Shown here: positions 23,789 to 32,919 of the stretch, one piece after another
Numbering within the stretch: position 1 is the first letter of the stretch
How the letters are laid out: every line of letters starts with the position of its first letter
Assembly: GCA_020161265.1 (NCBI GenBank)
Contig: JAIUOC010000010.1
Location: forward strand, 62,001 to 126,000
Length of the DNA: 64,000 nucleotides
Reading direction: 5' to 3'
Source: Chloroflexota bacterium
GTDB lineage: Bacteria; Chloroflexota; Chloroflexia; Chloroflexales; Herpetosiphonaceae
Made by a program: the position numbers and the translations under genes
The notes under the pieces: model-generated
The model's database searches: none
The model's input: the letters and a program-made list of their open reading frames with translations, nothing else
What the model was told of the DNA's origin: nothing

Positions 23789-24592
23789 TTACTTAGTTTG
23801 GGGTGCTTCGACAGCCAAGACATAGCCAGTGCCACGCACGGTCAAAATATAACGTGGATTTGATGGATCTGGCTCGATCTTTTGGCGCAAGTGGTAGATA
23901 TGCGGTTTGAGCAATTCGGCGGCTTCGCTACTTTCGGCCTCGTAGCCTTGCGCACACCGTAACAAATTAGCGTAGCTCATCACTAAGCCAGCTTGCTGGG
24001 CCAAACAACTCAACAAACGAAATTCGGTTGGCGTAAGATTCAGGGTTTGGTCGCCAAGCCGCGCCATTTGTCGCCATAAGCCAATTTCTAGCTCACCGAC
24101 GCGAATCCATTGATCGCCAGCTGGTTGCTGGGTTGGGGTTTCGGTTGGCTCTTGTTGCTTGCCACCAAGCTCGCTAACCACCGTTTGTAGCGTATTCATG
24201 AGGCTTTTTTTATGCCGTTGATCGGCTTGCGCCTCAAGCGCACTCTTGACCCGCGCCAACACATCTTGCGGGCTAGAAGTTTTGAGCATATAGTCGAACA
24301 CACCCAAATGAATGCCTTCGATCGCGCTATCGAGCGAACCATGGCCAGTCAAGATTAAAATTGCTGCATCGGGGTAGCGTTCGCGTACCCGTTGCGCCAC
24401 GGTAATGCCATCAACGCCAGGCAAGCGTAAATCCAAAAGAAACAAATCGAAAGGCCGTTGGGCAATGCGGTCGAGTGCTTCCTCGCCGCTATCGGCAGTT
24501 TGCACATCGTAGCCACGTCGCCGCAGCAAATCGCCAAGGGTGGCACGAATCGGAAATTCGTCGTCAACCAATAAAATCGAAGCTTGACTCAT
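23789..24592 (-). CDS. response regulator with winged-helix DNA-binding domain (OmpR/PhoB type)
   Basis: The protein has 267 residues. The N-terminal receiver domain (1-120) has the acidic pair DDE at the start, phosphoacceptor Asp54 in LLDLRLPG, a Thr in ILTGHGS, and Lys in MLKTSS. A linker (120-165) contains Gln/Thr repeats. The C-terminal winged helix (170-262) shows LTPTEFRLLSCLAQ and the closing YILTVRGTGYVL typical of the OmpR family. It starts 12 bases after the histidine kinase stop with AGGAG upstream, so the two form a two-component system. The targets are unknown. Confidence 0.92.
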   Translation of the reverse strand: MSQASILLVDDEFPIRATLGDLLRRRGYDVQTADSGEEALDRIAQRPFDLFLLDLRLPGVDGITVAQRVRERYPDAAILILTGHGSLDSAIEGIHLGVFDYMLKTSSPQDVLARVKSALEAQADQRHKKSLMNTLQTVVSELGGKQQEPTETPTQQPAGDQWIRVGELEIGLWRQMARLGDQTLNLTPTEFRLLSCLAQQAGLVMSYANLLRCAQGYEAESSEAAELLKPHIYHLRQKIEPDPSNPRYILTVRGTGYVLAVEAPQTK

Positions 24593-24604
24593 CGAAGGAT
24601 ACTC

Positions 24605-25786
24605 CTAGCTAGGTTGGTAGGGTAGCACAACACGGAAGGTCGAGCCAACCCCAACGGTGCTGTCAACCTCGATTTGGCCACCATGCTGGGTCACAATATG
24701 GGCACTAATCGGCAAACCAAGACCGGTTCCATTGGGTTTGTTGGTAAAAAATGGCTCAAACAGGTGCGCCCGAATATCATCAGGAATGCCTGTTCCCGTA
24801 TCGCAAATTTCTATTGTAACAAAGCTTGTGGCAGCTTCGGTTGTGACAGTTAATGTACCGCCGTTGGTCATCGCATCCAAACCATTCAAGACCAAATTTA
24901 AAAAGACTTGGCGTAGTTGGTCGGCATTGCAAACCACCGCTGGCAAATGGATATCAGGCGTAAATGTGATCATGGTGTTGTTATGGCGGGCGTGCAAGCC
25001 AGCCAGCGCCAAGGTTTCTTCAATCACGGCATTGAGATCGGTGGGAGCCATCTCGCCACGCATCGGGCGGTAAAAATCGCGCATGCGTTCGATAATTCCG
25101 GCGATGCGGGTCAATTGATCGCGGGCTAATTGCATCACGGTTGATTCGCGCACTTCTTCGGGCAAATCTTCTTCGAGCAGTAGCAAGGCATTGCGGGCCG
25201 CATACAGCGGATTGTTAATTTCGTGGGCAATCGAGGCTGAAAGCTGGCCGACTGCTGCTAAGCGTGCGCCTTGCAACAAGGCCGCTTCGGCGGCACTGAC
25301 CCGCTGGGTTAAGCGATGTTCATGCTCTTTGGCAAGTTTCTTTTGCTCGGTCACATCGCGTACCACCGCAATAATTAACAATTGATCAGCGGTTTTCAAT
25401 GGACTAAGACTAATTTCGGTGTAAAACTCAGTGCCATCACTGCGCCGCGCCAACAAATCTGCGCCGATGCCCATTGGGCGGGTACGTGGTTCACGGGTGT
25501 AATTGCTACGATAAGCCACATGCACGCCGCGCACGCGCTCAGGAATCAACAATTCGATTGGTTGACCAACCATTGATTCACGATCATAACCAAAAATAGC
25601 CTCGGCTTGGGCATTGACCACACTAATAATGCCGTGGGCATTAACAATGACCACGCCATCAGGAGCCGCCTCTAACAAACTTTGAAAAAGTGGTTCGGCT
25701 GGTTGGGTTGCCAATTGATGCCGTAATAACTCAACTTCACGTTTAAGGCTGGCGTTTTCTGTTTCAAGCTGTTCACGACTCAGCAT
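24605..25786 (-). CDS. PAS domain sensor histidine kinase
   Basis: The protein has 393 residues. An N-terminal coiled coil (LETENASLKREVELLRHQL) leads to one PAS domain (about 40-160) with its PAC end (VVRDVTEQKKL). The HisKA domain carries His188 in SIAHEINNPL, and the HATPase domain follows with NADQLRQVFLNLVLNGLDA, DTGTGIP and GTGLGL boxes. It has no transmembrane segment, so it senses a cytoplasmic signal. The ATG at 25786 is chosen because GGGAG lies before it. It is the first gene of the kinase-regulator operon; the upstream gap is divergent from the DUF697-like gene. Confidence 0.92.
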   Translation of the reverse strand: MLSREQLETENASLKREVELLRHQLATQPAEPLFQSLLEAAPDGVVIVNAHGIISVVNAQAEAIFGYDRESMVGQPIELLIPERVRGVHVAYRSNYTREPRTRPMGIGADLLARRSDGTEFYTEISLSPLKTADQLLIIAVVRDVTEQKKLAKEHEHRLTQRVSAAEAALLQGARLAAVGQLSASIAHEINNPLYAARNALLLLEEDLPEEVRESTVMQLARDQLTRIAGIIERMRDFYRPMRGEMAPTDLNAVIEETLALAGLHARHNNTMITFTPDIHLPAVVCNADQLRQVFLNLVLNGLDAMTNGGTLTVTTEAATSFVTIEICDTGTGIPDDIRAHLFEPFFTNKPNGTGLGLPISAHIVTQHGGQIEVDSTVGVGSTFRVVLPYQPS

Positions 25787-25829
25787 ACCAAAACTCCCTT
25801 GAATGATTGGCAATCATAGCATATTTGAA

Positions 25830-26035
25830 GGCGAGGGGCAGGGGCTGAGGTTGATCCACGAAGGATACGAAGCGCACGAAGGACGAGGGGTCAGGTATCA
25901 GAGGTCAGGTATCAGTTAATACATCGTATTTCAAGCTGCTGACCCCTAGCCCCTGAGCCCTGATCCCTCAGATCCTCTGCGTTAAGTGCTAGTTCTCATT
26001 TCATCCCTCATAATTCATCCTTCATCCTTACTTCA
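25830..26035. repeat. intergenic repeat cluster (GGGGTCAG/CTGACCCC type)
   Basis: The divergent gap holds CCACGAAGGATACGAAG words, then GGGGTCAGGTATCAGAGGTCAGG. After about 30 bases these are answered by CTGACCCCTAGCCCCTGAG, giving a large imperfect hairpin. It is followed by CCTCTGCGTTAAG and by TTCATCC words that mirror the GGATGA words at 1822-1850. No coding frame is seen. Confidence 0.6.
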
Positions 26036-26098
26036 TGGCCTAAATTATGCTAAACTAGCAGGCTCGCTCATATGTGTCTGAGTAGCCAAAAGCGCCTA

Positions 26099-26107
26099 TG
26101 TTATAAT
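26099..26107 (+). promoter_or_regulatory. extended -10 promoter of the DUF697-like/murA operon
   Basis: TGTTATAAT at 26099-26107 is a perfect TATAAT with the TGn extension, 29 bases before the GTG start. The -35 region (TGAGTA, spacing 17) is weak, as is usual for extended -10 promoters. Confidence 0.5.
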
Positions 26108-26136
26108 GCAGTACATTCATATGCCGAGGAGGATGT

Positions 26137-27297
26137 GTGAGCCGCTTCAGCGATGTCACCAACATTTGGTCAACCATAAAAGAAATTGATGTGCGCGATA
26201 TTCGCGATCAGGCCGATTTGCCCTGCCGAATTGCGCTACTTGGCCATGCGACCTTCGGGCGCGATTTGATTATGCGCTTGTTGACGCTTGGCGCTCAACG
26301 CTTTCCAGCCCGTACTCCGCAAGTCAGCATTATCGACTTACCCTTGGGCCGCGAACAGGCTACCGATCTCAACCGCGTCGATTTGATTGTACTCACGCTC
26401 GATGCGAACCAAGCCTTGAGTTACGATGAGTTTCTGGCCTACGAAAAATTGGCGATTTTGCCAGTGCCACTGTTGATCGCTGTTTGGGGTACGAATCTCC
26501 CCAAAAGCTCTGAAAGCACCCACCAAGCCGATCTGCAAGCCTCGCCAGCAGTATTGCTCGACCCACAAGCCGAGCCAGCGACCCAGCGCAAAATGCTGGC
26601 CAAAGCGGTGATTGAACTCGTACCAGAAGCTTTGCATATTGCGGCTGCTCGGCGCTACCCAGGTTTGCGCAGCGAAGTTACCAACAATTTGATTAGCAGC
26701 GTTTCGCTGAGCAATGCGACCTTTGCCTTTACTTCAGGCATTCCCGAGATGATTCCTGTTTTGAATTTGCCATTAAATGCCGCCGATATGCTCGTGTTGA
26801 CCAAGAATCAGGCGCTATTGGCCTATCGCGTGGCCTTGGCCATGGGTGCTGAAGGCGATTTTAGCGCCATGATTCGTGAATTGCTGCCCGTGGTTGGCGG
26901 TGGTTTCCTCTGGCGACAACTGGCACGCCAATTGGTCGGTTTGATTCCAGGCATTGGTTTATTGCCCAAAGTTGCAGTGGCCTATGCAGGCACGTTTGTG
27001 ACTGGAATTGCGGCCTGGCGCTGGTATGAACGTGGCGAGTTGGTCAGCAAAGCCGAATTACAAAGCCTCGTCAAAGCAGCCTTAGAAGAAGGCCGACAAC
27101 GGGCCAAGGCGCTAATTGGTAATCGTAAGGCTGACGATGATCCCACTGCATCAGCCAAACCCAGTTTGCGCCAAAGGATCGGCGCAGTGCTGAACCCCAA
27201 AAACTGGTTCAAGGCGCTGCGTGCCCGCTTGCGACGCAAACCTAAATCGATCCAAAAAACAACTGAGCCAACCGATCATTCCAACTCTGCTGCTTAA
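26137..27297 (+). CDS. DUF697-like (YcjF-type) membrane-associated protein
   Basis: The protein has 386 residues. The N-terminal part (25-190) looks like a degenerate small GTPase fold: IALLGHATFGRD in place of a P-loop, then VDLIVLTLDAN and LLIAVWGTN, without a GKS/T. The C-terminal part (200-330) resembles the DUF697/YcjF domain: VLNLPLNAADMLVLTKNQALLAYRVALAMG and a hydrophobic GLIPGIGLLPKVAVAYAGTFVTGIAAW stretch. A basic tail closes it. The GTG start at 26137 has GAGGAGG upstream. It leads an operon with murA 19 bases downstream, which hints at an envelope role. The function is unknown. Confidence 0.65.
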   Translation: MSRFSDVTNIWSTIKEIDVRDIRDQADLPCRIALLGHATFGRDLIMRLLTLGAQRFPARTPQVSIIDLPLGREQATDLNRVDLIVLTLDANQALSYDEFLAYEKLAILPVPLLIAVWGTNLPKSSESTHQADLQASPAVLLDPQAEPATQRKMLAKAVIELVPEALHIAAARRYPGLRSEVTNNLISSVSLSNATFAFTSGIPEMIPVLNLPLNAADMLVLTKNQALLAYRVALAMGAEGDFSAMIRELLPVVGGGFLWRQLARQLVGLIPGIGLLPKVAVAYAGTFVTGIAAWRWYERGELVSKAELQSLVKAALEEGRQRAKALIGNRKADDDPTASAKPSLRQRIGAVLNPKNWFKALRARLRRKPKSIQKTTEPTDHSNSAA

Positions 27298-27316
27298 CCA
27301 TTGAGGATTATTATTC

Positions 27317-28603
27317 GTGGAAACCTTTGTCATTGAGGGCGGTCATCGCCTGAATGGGACGATTACGCCTGCTGGAAACAAAAACGCCGCCTTGCCGTTG
27401 TTAGCGGCCTGCTTGCTCAGCGACCAACCAATTATTCTGCGCAATATGCCCGATATTGCCGATGTACGAGTCAAGGTACAGTTATTGCAGTCATTGGGCA
27501 TCGAATGTAGCTGGCTCGAAGAGAATGTGCTGCGGGTTCACGCCGCCACTATCAATACCTCAGAGCCAGATACTGCGCTTGCACGGCGAATTCGGACCTC
27601 GATTTTGCTCGCAGGGCCGTTGTTGGTGCGCACTGGTCGGGCAGTTTTAGCGCGGCCAGGCGGCGATTCGATTGGCCATCGGCGTTTGGATACGCACTTT
27701 TTGGCCTTAACTGCCTTGGGTGCTGAAGTTGAAGTGACCAAACAAGCCTATGAACTCAAAGCCGATGGCTTGGTTGGCACGGATATTTTCCTTGATGAAA
27801 TGAGCGTAACTGGCACTGAACAGGCGATCATGGCGGCTGTGTTGGCTTCTGGCACGACCACAATTGTCAACGCCGCTTCTGAGCCACATGTCCAAGATCT
27901 GTGTCGTTGTTTGTTTGCCATGGGCGCTAAAATTACGGGTATCGGCACCAATAGCTTGCAGATTCAAGGGGTTTCGCGGCTGAATGGTACTGAATATACG
28001 CTCGGCCCCGATTTTATGGAGGTTGGTTCGTTCATCGGCTTGGCAGCAGTGACGGGTAGTAACATTCGCATCGCCAACGCTCGCCCCGAAGAACACCGCA
28101 TGACGCGGATTATGTTTGGGCGGTTGGGTGTGACTTGGCAAGACGAAGGCCCAGATATTGTGATTCCTGCTGAGCAAGAGCTACGGGTGCGCGACGATTT
28201 GCACGGGGTTGTGCCCAAAATCGACGACATGCCATGGCCTGGCTTCCCACCAGACCTGATGAGCATTGCCTTGGTGATTGCGACCCAAGCTCAAGGTACG
28301 GTCTTGATCCACGAAAAGATGTTTGATGGACGCTTATTCTTTGTTGATAAATTACTGAGCATGGGTGCACGGGTGATTTTGTGCGATCCACATCGGGCGG
28401 TAGTGGTTGGCCCAGCTAAACTGTATGGCGAACGCCTGACCAGCCCTGATATTCGCGCTGGCATGGCCTTGGTCATTGCTGCTTTGTGTGCCAAAGGTAC
28501 GAGTGTTATTTCGAATATTGCCCAAATTGATCGGGGCTACCAACGGATTGAACAACGGCTAGCTGCGCTTGGAGCGCGGATCGAACGCCGTCCTGCTGAA
28601 TAA
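27317..28603 (+). CDS. murA: UDP-N-acetylglucosamine 1-carboxyvinyltransferase
   Basis: This is the first committed enzyme of peptidoglycan synthesis. It transfers enolpyruvate from phosphoenolpyruvate to UDP-N-acetylglucosamine in the cytoplasm. Its 428 residues are standard. Catalytic Lys22 sits in [10 protein letters not shown]. The active-site loop reads [13 protein letters not shown], so the usual catalytic Cys of PGGC is Asp117. Asp here is known in naturally fosfomycin-resistant MurA enzymes, and the enzyme stays active. The GTG start has AGGA upstream. The NtrC-type regulator follows 21 bases downstream. Confidence 0.95.
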   Translation: METFVIEGGHRLNGTITPAGNKNAALPLLAACLLSDQPIILRNMPDIADVRVKVQLLQSLGIECSWLEENVLRVHAATINTSEPDTALARRIRTSILLAGPLLVRTGRAVLARPGGDSIGHRRLDTHFLALTALGAEVEVTKQAYELKADGLVGTDIFLDEMSVTGTEQAIMAAVLASGTTTIVNAASEPHVQDLCRCLFAMGAKITGIGTNSLQIQGVSRLNGTEYTLGPDFMEVGSFIGLAAVTGSNIRIANARPEEHRMTRIMFGRLGVTWQDEGPDIVIPAEQELRVRDDLHGVVPKIDDMPWPGFPPDLMSIALVIATQAQGTVLIHEKMFDGRLFFVDKLLSMGARVILCDPHRAVVVGPAKLYGERLTSPDIRAGMALVIAALCAKGTSVISNIAQIDRGYQRIEQRLAALGARIERRPAE

Positions 28604-28624
28604 TGGCCTGTAAGGAGGGTCGGT

Positions 28625-29998
28625 GTGACCAAAGCTACCGAACAACGACATATTTTAATTGCTGATGACGATCCGGGGATTCGTGGTCTGTTGTGCGAGG
28701 TCTTTGATGAAGAGGGCTATCTAACCGAGTCTGCCGAGCATGGCGGCGAAGTTTTAGCCAAAATGACCAAGAAACATTCCTATGATCTGTTGATTATGGA
28801 TGTGCGCATGCCTGGCCAAGATGGCTTAACTATCCTTGAGCAATTGCGCAAAAATGGCATCACCACCCCAGTGATTATGATGACCGCCCATGGCACTTCA
28901 TCAACCGCAATTCGGGCGATTCAAATTGGTGCCTACGATTATGTCATCAAGCCGTTTGATGTTGAAGAAGTAACTTTGGTCGTCAAACGCTTGTTTGATC
29001 ATCAGCAATTGGCCTCAAAAGTGCGCGAACTCGAAGCCAAAAGTTTTGATCCCCGCGACAAAATGATTGGCAATAGCCCAGCCATGCAAGAGATCTACAA
29101 GCAAATTGGGCGGGTTGCTCACACCGATGCAACCGTTTTGATTACGGGCGAAACTGGCACCGGCAAGGAAGTTTTGGCCAACCTGATTCACGTGAATTCA
29201 GCGCGGCGCAACGGCCCAATGGTTAAAGTCAATTGTGCTGCCTTACCTGAATCGTTGCTCGAAAGTGAATTGTTTGGCCATGAAAAAGGCGCGTTTACTG
29301 GGGCGGTCGCTCAGCGCAAGGGTCGCTTTGAATTAGCCCACAAAGGCACAATCTTCCTTGATGAAATTGGCGAAATGACCCTGGCTACCCAGAAAAAGCT
29401 GCTGCGTATTTTGCAAGAACGCGAATTTGAGCGGGTTGGCGGCACAACCACCGTGCGGGTTGATGTGCGAGTTGTCGCAGCCACCAACCGTGATCTTGAA
29501 GCCGATGTACGTGCTGGCACCTTCCGCGAAGATTTGTACTATCGCTTGAATGTGATCACGTTGCATTTGCCAGCCTTGCGCCAACGAATTGGCGATATTC
29601 CCTTATTGGCTGAATTTTTCTTGGATAAATACCGTTACGCGCCCTCATCGCCACCAGCTCGCATCTCCGAAGAGGCCATGGATCGCCTGAATAACTATGA
29701 TTGGCCGGGCAATGTGCGCCAACTTGAGCATGAGATCGAGCGAGCGGTGATTTTGGCTCGCGGCAATGTGATCACCAGTGAGCATATGTCGTTGGTTCCA
29801 TCATCGCGCTCGGCCTTGCAAGTTGATATTGCTGCCCGTTTGCGCGAAAAATCGACGCTCGATGAGCTGCTGGCCGATGTTGAGCGTTTGGCCTTGCAAG
29901 AGGCGCTAGTTCAGCACGACGATGATCTCAAGGTCGCTGCCCGCAGCCTTGGGCTGAGCGAAGCCGAGTTTCAAAAGCGCCAAAAGAAGTATAGTTAG
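28625..29998 (+). CDS. NtrC-family sigma-54-dependent response regulator
   Basis: The protein has 457 residues. The receiver domain (10-125) has Asp59 in IMDVRMPG and Lys in VIKPFD. The AAA+ domain (about 150-375) has Walker A GETGTGKE, GAFTGA (222-227) for sigma-54 contact, Walker B IFLDEIGEM, an arginine-finger region REDLYYRLN and NYDWPGNVRQLEHEIERA. The C-terminal Fis-like helix-turn-helix is short and degenerate (LKVAARSLGLSEAEFQKRQKKYS). The start is GTG with AAGGAGG. It is in the murA operon; no partner kinase is adjacent. Confidence 0.93.
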   Translation: MTKATEQRHILIADDDPGIRGLLCEVFDEEGYLTESAEHGGEVLAKMTKKHSYDLLIMDVRMPGQDGLTILEQLRKNGITTPVIMMTAHGTSSTAIRAIQIGAYDYVIKPFDVEEVTLVVKRLFDHQQLASKVRELEAKSFDPRDKMIGNSPAMQEIYKQIGRVAHTDATVLITGETGTGKEVLANLIHVNSARRNGPMVKVNCAALPESLLESELFGHEKGAFTGAVAQRKGRFELAHKGTIFLDEIGEMTLATQKKLLRILQEREFERVGGTTTVRVDVRVVAATNRDLEADVRAGTFREDLYYRLNVITLHLPALRQRIGDIPLLAEFFLDKYRYAPSSPPARISEEAMDRLNNYDWPGNVRQLEHEIERAVILARGNVITSEHMSLVPSSRSALQVDIAARLREKSTLDELLADVERLALQEALVQHDDDLKVAARSLGLSEAEFQKRQKKYS

Positions 29999-30000
29999 TT

Positions 30001-30205
30001 GTGGGGTTAGGGATCAGGGATCAGAGGTCAGGAAATAGATCTGCGATTACTCGCTGATTTTTAACGCAGAGGCGCAGAGAAAGATGAGGGGTCAGAGGTC
30101 AGGGGCCAGATGTCAGGACGTTGATATAAGCAGTCTTGGCGATCTTCGTGTTCTTCGTGGTTAAAAGAACTTCTGACCGCTGACCCCTAGCCCCTGACTC
30201 CTAGG
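30001..30205. repeat. intergenic repeat cluster
   Basis: The convergent gap between the NtrC-type gene and the enoyl-CoA hydratase gene is filled with GGGATCAGGGATCAGAGGTCAGG, TTAACGCAGAGGCGCAGAG, GGGGTCAGAGGTCAGGGGCCAG, TTCGTGTTCTTCGTGGTTAAAAG and CTGACCCCTAGCCCCTGACTCCTAG. The two GTCAG arms face each other and would fold into a long imperfect hairpin. No gene or standard terminator is seen. Confidence 0.6.
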
Positions 30206-30206
30206 T

Positions 30207-30998
30207 TTACTCGCCCTTAAATTCGGCGGCGCGGCGGGCAATTGCTGCCTGCACACCCTCGCTAAAATCAGCGGTGCGAATCAATTGGCTTTGCGCCCAA
30301 CCTTCGAGCAACAAGCCCCGATCAACATCAAACATGCCATCAATCACCCGTTTGGCCATGCCAACGGCCAATGGCGCTGCTAAAATCAACTCATCAGCAA
30401 ACGCTTGTACCACGGTATTTAAATCATCAGCATCAGCCAATTGATTGACAACTCCCCAGCGCTCAGCATCGGTGGCGCTGAAGGTTCGGCCAGTCATAAT
30501 CAATTCTTTGGCACGACCAACGCCAACCAAGCGGGTTAAGCGAGTTGTACCACCAACATCGGGCACAATGCCCAAGCGAGTTTCAGGCAAGGCCAATTTC
30601 GTGCCTTGAGCAGCAATCCGAAAATCGCAGGCTAAGGCGATTTCCAAGCCCAAGCCAAGGCACATGCCATGCAAGGCAGCGATGGTGGGAATTTCCAAAC
30701 GTTCGATGCGGGTGGTCAAGGCTTGCCAATCATCGGTGATCGTGCGCATTTGGCGTAACCAGTGCTCACCATAGCGATTGGGCAAATCCATCAAATCACC
30801 AAGATCGATGCCTGCCGAAAAGACCGAGCCTGCTCCGCTCAACACAACTACCCGCACGCCCGAGGCACTGGCGGCCCGATCGATCGCCGTGCGTAAATCC
30901 TTGCCAACTTGCCAACTAATCGCATTGCGTTTTTCGGGCCGATTGAGGGTAATGCGAAAAATCGCGCCAGTTTGTTCAGTTGTGACTAAACCACTCAC
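30207..30998 (-). CDS. enoyl-CoA hydratase/isomerase family protein
   Basis: The protein has 263 residues from a GTG at 30998, with AAGGAG seven bases upstream; the frame extends to 31043 but lacks a better site. It has the crotonase fold with the CoA-binding segment LNRPEKRNAI, the first oxyanion element FSAGIDLGDL (about 60-70) and the second element HGMCLGLGLEIALACDFRIA (about 105-125). ALPETRLGIVPDVGGTTRL carries the usual catalytic-helix region with Glu and Asp. This suggests hydration or isomerisation of an acyl-CoA in fatty acid or amino acid breakdown; the exact substrate is unclear. Confidence 0.85.
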   Translation of the reverse strand: MSGLVTTEQTGAIFRITLNRPEKRNAISWQVGKDLRTAIDRAASASGVRVVVLSGAGSVFSAGIDLGDLMDLPNRYGEHWLRQMRTITDDWQALTTRIERLEIPTIAALHGMCLGLGLEIALACDFRIAAQGTKLALPETRLGIVPDVGGTTRLTRLVGVGRAKELIMTGRTFSATDAERWGVVNQLADADDLNTVVQAFADELILAAPLAVGMAKRVIDGMFDVDRGLLLEGWAQSQLIRTADFSEGVQAAIARRAAEFKGE

Positions 30999-31015
30999 AG
31001 CATGCTCCTTTGCAC

Positions 31016-31047
31016 AAAAAAAGACGCTGCATCGTTGATGCAACGTC
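31016..31047 (-). terminator. terminator of the DUF427 gene
   Basis: On the minus strand GACGTTGCATC, an AAC loop and GATGCAGCGTC form an 11-base stem (one G-T pair), followed by seven T residues. It starts 12 bases after the DUF427 stop and separates it from the hydratase gene. Confidence 0.9.
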
Positions 31048-31058
31048 GATTGTACCGC

Positions 31059-31376
31059 TTATGCTTCGGCTGTGGCGTGGCGATTACCGCCGTAAAAGGC
31101 AATTTTATCTTTAATATGTTCGTAATTGGGCTTGACGATTGTATAAACCCAGCCGACATCCGCCACTACTCCTACATCGGTCACCAAATCAATCCAGAAG
31201 CATGTGCCTTTGTGTGGGCAAACATAGGTGCGTTCAGTCACCCGCAAATTGTGCATATCGACTGCTGCTTGGTCAAAATACCAATTGCCTTCGAGCCGAA
31301 CAACCGATTGAGTTTCAACCCCTTTGGCCAAGGTCGCATTATCATGTTTCGCTTTAATGCTAATTTCCCGTAACAT
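31059..31376 (-). CDS. DUF427 domain protein
   Basis: The protein has 105 residues. The DUF427 fold is recognisable by VVRLEGNWYFDQAAVDM, the CPHKGTCFWIDLV block with its conserved Cys/Lys/Gly, the VGWVYTIVKPN strand and the closing IKDKIAFYG. Members are small single-domain beta proteins without an established reaction. CGGAGGG precedes the ATG. It is a single gene with its own terminator, divergent from mnmA. Confidence 0.85.
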   Translation of the reverse strand: MLREISIKAKHDNATLAKGVETQSVVRLEGNWYFDQAAVDMHNLRVTERTYVCPHKGTCFWIDLVTDVGVVADVGWVYTIVKPNYEHIKDKIAFYGGNRHATAEA

Positions 31377-31460
31377 GGATCGCCCTCCGTTGATAACAGA
31401 AAAATCGTACCACGAAAAAGCAGCTAAATCAGGCCCAAGATCGAGCGCAAGGCGAAATCG

Positions 31461-31469
31461 TGGTATGAT
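31461..31469 (+). promoter_or_regulatory. extended -10 promoter of mnmA
   Basis: TGGTATGAT is a TGn-extended -10 box about 77 bases before the mnmA ATG, in the gap divergent from the DUF427 gene. The -35 region is weak. Confidence 0.4.
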
Positions 31470-31545
31470 TTTGGCAGCTACGACGCGCCATGCATTTCCG
31501 GCGCGTTAATCATCTTTAGTGCATACCAACCTAGGATTAGCAATT

Positions 31546-32619
31546 ATGGCAAAGATTATGGTCGCCATGAGTGGCGGCGTGGATAGTTCGCTTACCGCAG
31601 TTTTGCTCAAAGAACAAGGTCATGATGTGACAGGCGTAACCATGCACCTGTGGGAAGGCGACGATAATGGGATCATGGAAAGTCAATGTTGCTCGGTCGA
31701 AATGACGGCTGGAGCACGGCGCGTTTGTGCTCAATACGACATTCCCTACTATGTATTCAATTATCAAAAAGATTTTCGCAAGCATGTGATCGATTATTTT
31801 TTGCGTGAATATTCGAGCGGAGCCACCCCCAATCCCTGCTTGGCCTGCAACCGTGATCTTAAATTTCGGGTGCTGCTCGAACGGGCTGAACTTTTGGGCT
31901 TTGATGGCTTGGCTACTGGCCATTTTGTGCAGATTACGGGTGGCGACGAACAACCTTACGATCTGCGACGCGGCATTGATATCAACAAAGATCAATCGTA
32001 TGTGCTGTATATGCTCAGCCAACGCGAATTGAGCCGTTTGCACTTTCCATTGGGTGGTTTTACCAAGCCTCAAGTGCGCCAAATGGCTCGTGAACGCGGC
32101 TTAGTAACCGCCGACAAGCCCGAAAGCATGGATATTTGTTTCATTCCCGATAATAACTATCGGCGCTTTTTGAACGAAGAACGACCTGAAATTATGCAAC
32201 CAGGCCCGATTGTCAATCGCCATGGCACAGTGCTTGGTCAACATAAAGGCTTGCCGCAATATACGATTGGCCAGCGCAAAGGCTTGGGAATTGCCGCAGG
32301 CTCGCCATTATTCGTGATTGAAATCGACACGGTACGTAATTTGCTGATTGTTGGTGACGCAGACGAACTTGAACGCCGCGATTTCGTGATCGATGATGTA
32401 CGCAGCGTCTATGGCCAGATCGAAGCCGGAATCTATGCGGTGCAAATCCGCGCTCATGGTGAGGCCGTGCCAGCTACCATCACCCCCCGCGAGGATGGCA
32501 CGCTGCACATTCGCTATGACCAACCACAACGTTCGGTGACTCCAGGCCAAGCTGCCGTGCTCTATCGCGATGATCGAGTCTTTGGTGGTGGTCGGATCAG
32601 TACGGAGCGCTATTCGTGA
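31546..32619 (+). CDS. mnmA: tRNA-specific 2-thiouridylase
   Basis: MnmA thiolates the wobble uridine 34 of tRNA-Lys, -Glu and -Gln to 2-thiouridine using ATP and a relayed persulfide. The protein has 357 residues from the ATG at 31546 with AGGA upstream. The PP-loop motif MSGGVDSS starts the protein. The catalytic Cys pair is visible in NPCLACNRDLKF and MDICFIPDNNYRRF, and GQRKGLGIAAGSPLFV marks the central domain. The C-terminal beta-barrel ends in DRVFGGGRI. The next small gene overlaps its stop. Confidence 0.96.
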   Translation: MAKIMVAMSGGVDSSLTAVLLKEQGHDVTGVTMHLWEGDDNGIMESQCCSVEMTAGARRVCAQYDIPYYVFNYQKDFRKHVIDYFLREYSSGATPNPCLACNRDLKFRVLLERAELLGFDGLATGHFVQITGGDEQPYDLRRGIDINKDQSYVLYMLSQRELSRLHFPLGGFTKPQVRQMARERGLVTADKPESMDICFIPDNNYRRFLNEERPEIMQPGPIVNRHGTVLGQHKGLPQYTIGQRKGLGIAAGSPLFVIEIDTVRNLLIVGDADELERRDFVIDDVRSVYGQIEAGIYAVQIRAHGEAVPATITPREDGTLHIRYDQPQRSVTPGQAAVLYRDDRVFGGGRISTERYS

Positions 32620-32873
32620 GCGAGCTAGAGCCAGCAGCATTAATTATTGCACTGCTTGCCAGCGTTTACGGAGCTTTGGCGCATCTCTTTTGGGGGCAGC
32701 GTTGGCGACATTTGCCACTTTTTTTAGGCACGGCGCTGATTGGCTGCCTGATGAGCTATGCCTTTAATTTGCATTTTATTGGGGCTGGGCCAGTCCCAGC
32801 AGGCGTACCATTGGTTGAATCGACGATCGCCGCATGGATTATGTTAATCCTAGCAACCCGACTGCGCGTTTAA
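32616..32873 (+). CDS. small hydrophobic membrane protein
   Basis: The protein has 85 residues with three predicted helices (about 5-25, 31-52 and 62-83) and almost no soluble part. The start GTG overlaps the mnmA stop (GTGA), which indicates coupled translation. The family is not recognised and the function is unknown. It resembles many short bacterial membrane proteins that sit at the end of operons. Confidence 0.65.
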   Translation: MSELEPAALIIALLASVYGALAHLFWGQRWRHLPLFLGTALIGCLMSYAFNLHFIGAGPVPAGVPLVESTIAAWIMLILATRLRV

Positions 32874-32919
32874 CCCCTATGAATGCAAAAAAGGCGACAA
32901 TATTCCTGTGGTGAAAGTG

